Part shown: in pieces, positions 4,774 to 7,793 of the stretch
Numbering within the stretch: the first letter of the stretch is position 1
How the letters are laid out: the number at the start of each line of letters is the position of its first letter
Assembly: GCA_014804915.1 (NCBI GenBank)
Contig: JAAUYW010000147.1
Location: forward strand, 1-7,793
Origin: Desulfovibrio sp.
GTDB taxonomy: Bacteria > Desulfobacterota > Desulfovibrionia > Desulfovibrionales > Desulfovibrionaceae
DNA: 7,793 nucleotides
Reading direction: 5' to 3'
Made by a program: the position numbers and the translations under genes
The notes under the pieces: generated by a model
Database searches by the model: none
Told to the model about the DNA's origin: nothing
What the model saw: the letters and a program-made list of their open reading frames with translations, nothing else

Positions 4774-6864
4774 ATGCTTAGCGGTTTACTTAATATAGGC
4801 AATTCGGCTCTTAACGCATCCCAGGCCTGGATTTCCGTTACAGGCAACAACCTGGCCAATGCCGATACTGAAGGCTATTCGCGCCAGTATGTTGACCAGA
4901 AGGACGCCGGCGGGCTCACCTACCGGCCCGGAGCGCAGCCGCTTGGCGTCAACGCCCAGCAGATCATGCGCTTTTTCGACCAGTTCCTGGAAAAGTCCTA
5001 CGTGCGCCAGAATGCGAATTCCTCACGCTGGAGCCAGCAGGACACGATCATGGCATCGGTTGAGAACCTGTTCAATGAGGCCAATCGCGTTGGCATCAAC
5101 TCAGCAATGAACAATTTCTTCAATGCCTGGCAGGATCTGACCCTGCGTCCGGATGACACCTCGGTGCGCCAGAGCCTGCTCTCATACGCGGACAACATGG
5201 CCGACATGTTCCAGGGCACAATGAATTCCCTGAAGAACATTCAGGACGAAATGGATGTGTCAATTCGCCAGGGCGTTGACAGGGTGAATGACATTGCCGT
5301 GGCCATCGCGGACCTGAATCGCCAGATTACCGCCACTACGGTTGATGGCATTAATAATCCGAACAGCCTGCTGGACAAGCGCGACCAGCTTGTGCGCGAG
5401 CTGTCCGAATATGTGGATGTCGAGACGATCGATCATGGCAAGGGCGATTTCCGCGTGCAGCTCACGACCGGCCAGCCGCTGGTTGACGGCACGGAGACCT
5501 ATAGCCTAGCTTTCCTGGCCGCGCAGAAAGAGAATCAGCTTCTGCCTGGTTCAAATTATGCCGGCACAGTCAATTTCCAGGGCTCGGACGAGTTTGAATA
5601 TACAATTGAAGTGGCTAATGGAGGAGAATTAGCCTTTGATGATAACGGTAAACTGAAGCAACCAGTTCCCAGCATAAAAGTTTCTCTGGATGGAGGCAAG
5701 ACCTGGATAAAGAACGCTAATGGAGAAGAAGAATTTGCCCTTAGCGCAACCAAAGATGAAAACGAAAATATCACTGTTGATGACATCAAGATTAAGGAGC
5801 TGACCTTAAGCTTTACTGAAGCTGAGAACTTCAACAAGGGCGACCGTTTCAACATCACGCCCAAGACAGGCCTGTACTGGATTGAGCCTACGCGCGGGCC
5901 TCAGAACATTACGCCGCAGATTGGCCTGAATGGCGTTGACAACCCGAATCGCGTTACAGGCGGCAAGCTGGCAGCGTACTTCAATGTGCGCGATGACAAT
6001 ATCGGCCGCTACAAGGATGAGCTGAATGCTGTCGCCAACAGCGTCATCTGGGAAGTGAACAGGATTCACAGCCAGGGCGCGGGCTTGCAGAAACTTGAAT
6101 CTGTAGTGGGTTCGGAACGTGTTGGCAATACAACTGCGCCACTCGGCTCAGCGCAGGCAATGCTGGCAAATTATGACAAGCTGCAGAAAGGCGGTATTCA
6201 ATTCCATGTCTATAACAATCTGGACGAAAAGATCGATTCTTTTACTATCGATTTTGACCCGTCTGAGAGCCTGAATGAGTTCGTTGAGAAATTCGCAGAA
6301 CACGGCATTACTGCCCAGATCCAGGATGGAAAACTGCTGCTGGAGCCTACTCAGAACGGTACAAAATTTGCATTAGGTGTGGATAGCACCGGCCTGATGG
6401 CTGCCCTTGGCGTCAACACCTTTTTCAGCGGCTCCAGCGCAACGGACATCGCAGTCAATGACGCCGTGCACATGAACACGCAGCTGATTGCAGCGGGCCA
6501 GGTGAATGGCGCAGGCGAGATCAACCCGGGCGACAACGCCACGGCTACGGCCATTGGCAAGCTGGCTACAAAGCCGGTGACAATCAGCACTTTCTGGAAA
6601 ACAGTCGATAACCAGAGCATCTCGCAATACTACGCCAATCTGGTTTCCACTGTGGGCACAGACAGGCGCCTGACCAAAACGAACACGGAGTATCACGGCG
6701 CGCTGACCAATGACCTGTATGAGCGCGTCACCTCGGTTACAGGCGTGAACATGGATGAGGAAATGAGCAATCTCATTAAATATCAACATTCTTACACGGC
6801 AGCTGCCAAGCTGATCACAACAGCGGACGAAATGCTGCAGACACTGCTTGGCCTCAAGCAATAA
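4774..6864 (+). CDS. flgK: Flagellar hook-associated protein 1 FlgK
   Basis: 696 residues, longer than the roughly 550 of enteric FlgK. It forms the first junction zone between hook and filament and is exported by the flagellar secretion system. Seen: the N-terminal D0/D1 block with LLNIGNSALNASQAWISVTG then NNLANADTEGYSRQ (residues 5-38); the helical domain with NNPNSLLDKRDQLVRELSEY (194-213); a variable domain about 265-370 with IKVSLDGGKTW (301-311); a hook-IN-like segment about 470-565; and the conserved C-terminal D1/D0 with MDEEMSNLIKYQHSYTAAAK (660-679) and ITTADEMLQTLLGL. Ribosome site GGGGAG (4759-4764) lies in the flgN end, 9 bases from the ATG. The extra length is mostly the variable domain, whose DNA (about 5590-5830) is poorer in GC than its flanks. 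The family call is certain. Confidence 0.97.
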   Translation: MLSGLLNIGNSALNASQAWISVTGNNLANADTEGYSRQYVDQKDAGGLTYRPGAQPLGVNAQQIMRFFDQFLEKSYVRQNANSSRWSQQDTIMASVENLFNEANRVGINSAMNNFFNAWQDLTLRPDDTSVRQSLLSYADNMADMFQGTMNSLKNIQDEMDVSIRQGVDRVNDIAVAIADLNRQITATTVDGINNPNSLLDKRDQLVRELSEYVDVETIDHGKGDFRVQLTTGQPLVDGTETYSLAFLAAQKENQLLPGSNYAGTVNFQGSDEFEYTIEVANGGELAFDDNGKLKQPVPSIKVSLDGGKTWIKNANGEEEFALSATKDENENITVDDIKIKELTLSFTEAENFNKGDRFNITPKTGLYWIEPTRGPQNITPQIGLNGVDNPNRVTGGKLAAYFNVRDDNIGRYKDELNAVANSVIWEVNRIHSQGAGLQKLESVVGSERVGNTTAPLGSAQAMLANYDKLQKGGIQFHVYNNLDEKIDSFTIDFDPSESLNEFVEKFAEHGITAQIQDGKLLLEPTQNGTKFALGVDSTGLMAALGVNTFFSGSSATDIAVNDAVHMNTQLIAAGQVNGAGEINPGDNATATAIGKLATKPVTISTFWKTVDNQSISQYYANLVSTVGTDRRLTKTNTEYHGALTNDLYERVTSVTGVNMDEEMSNLIKYQHSYTAAAKLITTADEMLQTLLGLKQ
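5590..5830 (+). other. Low-GC segment inside flgK (variable domain)
   Basis: Codes FlgK residues about 273-352. Hand count gives 41% GC over 5641-5820 against 58% over 5281-5340. Codons change too: Gly GGA, Glu GAA, Lys AAA and Asn AAT become frequent where flanks use GGC and CAG. The reading frame stays open. This may be a replaced or relaxed surface-exposed domain. Confidence 0.6.
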
Positions 6865-6871
6865 TAATTAT

Positions 6872-6900
6872 CTGAAGAAGGAAAGAATTTCCCTTTTCAG
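6872..6900 (+). repeat. Imperfect inverted repeat between flgK and flgL
   Basis: CTGAAGAAGGAAA (6872-6884) and TTTCCCTTTTCAG (6888-6900) form a 13-position stem with one G-T wobble and one A-C mismatch, loop GAA. It starts 7 bases after the flgK stop. No T-run follows, so it is not a standard terminator. It may protect the flgK message end or tune flgL expression. Confidence 0.45.
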
Positions 6901-6943
6901 GCCCCAACCAGGCTAAATTAGCTATTAGATAAAGGATATAAAC

Positions 6944-7793
6944 ATGTCTATTCGCGTTACGCAACATACCATGTACAACAACATGGTCGGGCATATGCAA
7001 TCCAATCTCGGCGCGTACATGGAAAGCATCCAGCAGGGCTCCAGCCAGAAGAAGATCAACAGGCCTTCTGATGATCCGGCTGGCACCTACCGGGTACTGA
7101 CTACGCGCAATGACATGGTCGGAACCGAGCAGTATCAGGAAAACGTCGATACCGCCAAGGGCTGGCTCAACCTGGCTGACAGCGTGCTTTCAACCAACGT
7201 GGCAACGGCCCTTACCGGCCTGAAGGCGCTTGCGGAACAAGCCTCGACAGGCACATACACTGCCGATCAGCGCATGATCATGGCCGACCAGGCGCGCCAG
7301 TATTTTGGCCAGCTGCTGAATCTGTCAAATACCCAGTATGAGGACATGCACATTTTTGGCGGCCACAAGTACGACCAGCCGGCGTTCCAGCAAGGTCTTG
7401 CCGCAACCAGCTGGGATGAGAACTGGGATGCGGCAATTGACGATGGCCAGGTAAAAGTCGTTGGCTCCTCGGAGCGCACTGTTATTGTGCAATTTACTGA
7501 GCCTGCAGATCTTGATGAACCTAACTCGTTACCAAAGTTTCGCTGGTCCAATGATGGCGGTGAAACGTGGCAGGACGGTAAAATTGAGCAAAATTTTGGG
7601 CAAGATGAGGATGGCAACACGATAACAACTGGCTATACTTTTGATATGCCAGGTTCTGGCGTAACTATGACGATTGATGGCGACGAACTGCCACCAGTTG
7701 TTGCCGCTGATACTTCCGCTGGTCCGGGCGCGAACAACGGCACCCTGCTCTACATCCGCCCGACCGCCTATTACATGGGCGATGACAAGGACA
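6944..7793 (+). CDS. flgL: Flagellar hook-associated protein 3 FlgL (partial, 3' end outside)
   Basis: Open from ATG 6944 to the window end, 283 residues visible. FlgL is the second junction protein, sitting between FlgK and the filament, exported with FlgN help. Seen: the flagellin-like N-terminal D0/D1 helix region MSIRVTQHTMYNNMVGHMQS, QKKINRPSDDPAGTYRVL (35-52), ENVDTAKGWLNLADSVLS (66-83), ALAEQASTGTYTADQR (95-110) and the FGGHKYDQPAF turn (138-148) that opens the variable domain. Inside that domain FRWSNDGGETW (199-209) echoes the FlgK motif. Residues 267-280 (TLLYIRPTAYYMGD) appear to lead back to the conserved core. Ribosome site AAAGGA (6931-6936) is 7 bases from the ATG. It follows flgK by 79 bases in the same direction, with no promoter I can defend between them. 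Confidence 0.95.
   Translation, partial: MSIRVTQHTMYNNMVGHMQSNLGAYMESIQQGSSQKKINRPSDDPAGTYRVLTTRNDMVGTEQYQENVDTAKGWLNLADSVLSTNVATALTGLKALAEQASTGTYTADQRMIMADQARQYFGQLLNLSNTQYEDMHIFGGHKYDQPAFQQGLAATSWDENWDAAIDDGQVKVVGSSERTVIVQFTEPADLDEPNSLPKFRWSNDGGETWQDGKIEQNFGQDEDGNTITTGYTFDMPGSGVTMTIDGDELPPVVAADTSAGPGANNGTLLYIRPTAYYMGDDKD
7470..7690 (+). other. Low-GC segment inside flgL (variable domain)
   Basis: Codes FlgL residues about 176-249. Hand count gives 46% GC over 7501-7680, with A/T-ending codons (GAT, GAA, ACT, CCA, TTA) more frequent than in the 5' part. It covers the DGGETW motif and so parallels the low-GC segment of flgK. Confidence 0.5.

Noticed and set aside
6913..6940. AT-rich TAAATTA...GATAA as a sigma-28 promoter for flgL
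   Set aside because: Spacing between the two boxes is far too short, and it runs into the flgL ribosome site.

Overview
The window most resembles a Desulfovibrionaceae-type sulfate reducer (class formerly Deltaproteobacteria). The basis is the gene order flgI-flgJ-flgN-flgK-flgL, FlgN, FlgK and FlgL sequences of the kind I associate with Desulfovibrio, flagellar transcription from sigma-54 (-24/-12) promoters, and moderately high GC. This placement is by recognition, not by a database search.

Right part (1519-7793, + strand): late rod, ring and hook-junction genes of the flagellum. A sigma-54 promoter (1519-1534) leads into flgI (P-ring) and a flgJ-type rod-binding protein. That protein has no peptidoglycan hydrolase domain and ends in a long Ala/Pro/Gln-rich tail. 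A 132-base gap then holds a textbook sigma-54 promoter (4229-4244) and a hairpin leader. It is followed by flgN (export chaperone for FlgK and FlgL), flgK (junction protein 1) and flgL (junction protein 3, cut by the window end). FlgI builds the P-ring, FlgJ helps rod assembly, FlgN escorts FlgK and FlgL to the export gate, and FlgK/FlgL join hook to filament. FlgK and FlgL both carry a lower-GC variable segment with the same DGG(K/E)TW motif.

Left part (1-1455, - strand): a divergent operon unrelated to motility. From a good sigma-70-type promoter (1428-1455) it reads a small thioredoxin with a DsbA-like CPHC site and no signal peptide. Next comes a 340-residue fusion of a degenerate C39-peptidase-like domain to a VKOR-type disulfide oxidase. 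The third gene overlaps the end of the VKOR gene and runs off the window: a small ORF whose first 28 residues look like a double-glycine leader peptide (LTPAEMNKIHFGGN). C39 domains recognise double-glycine leaders, so the three genes together suggest a system that oxidises and exports a small peptide. The C39-like domain lacks the catalytic Cys and His, and charge distribution suggests the VKOR cysteines face the cytoplasm. This is the most novel part of the window. The core peptide and any transporter would lie just left of base 1.

The divergent control region (about 1385-1638) is the only intergenic stretch over 200 bases. It holds both promoters, a hairpin near the thioredoxin transcript start and a hairpin in the flgI leader. 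No tRNA, rRNA, CRISPR, insertion sequence or integration site was seen.
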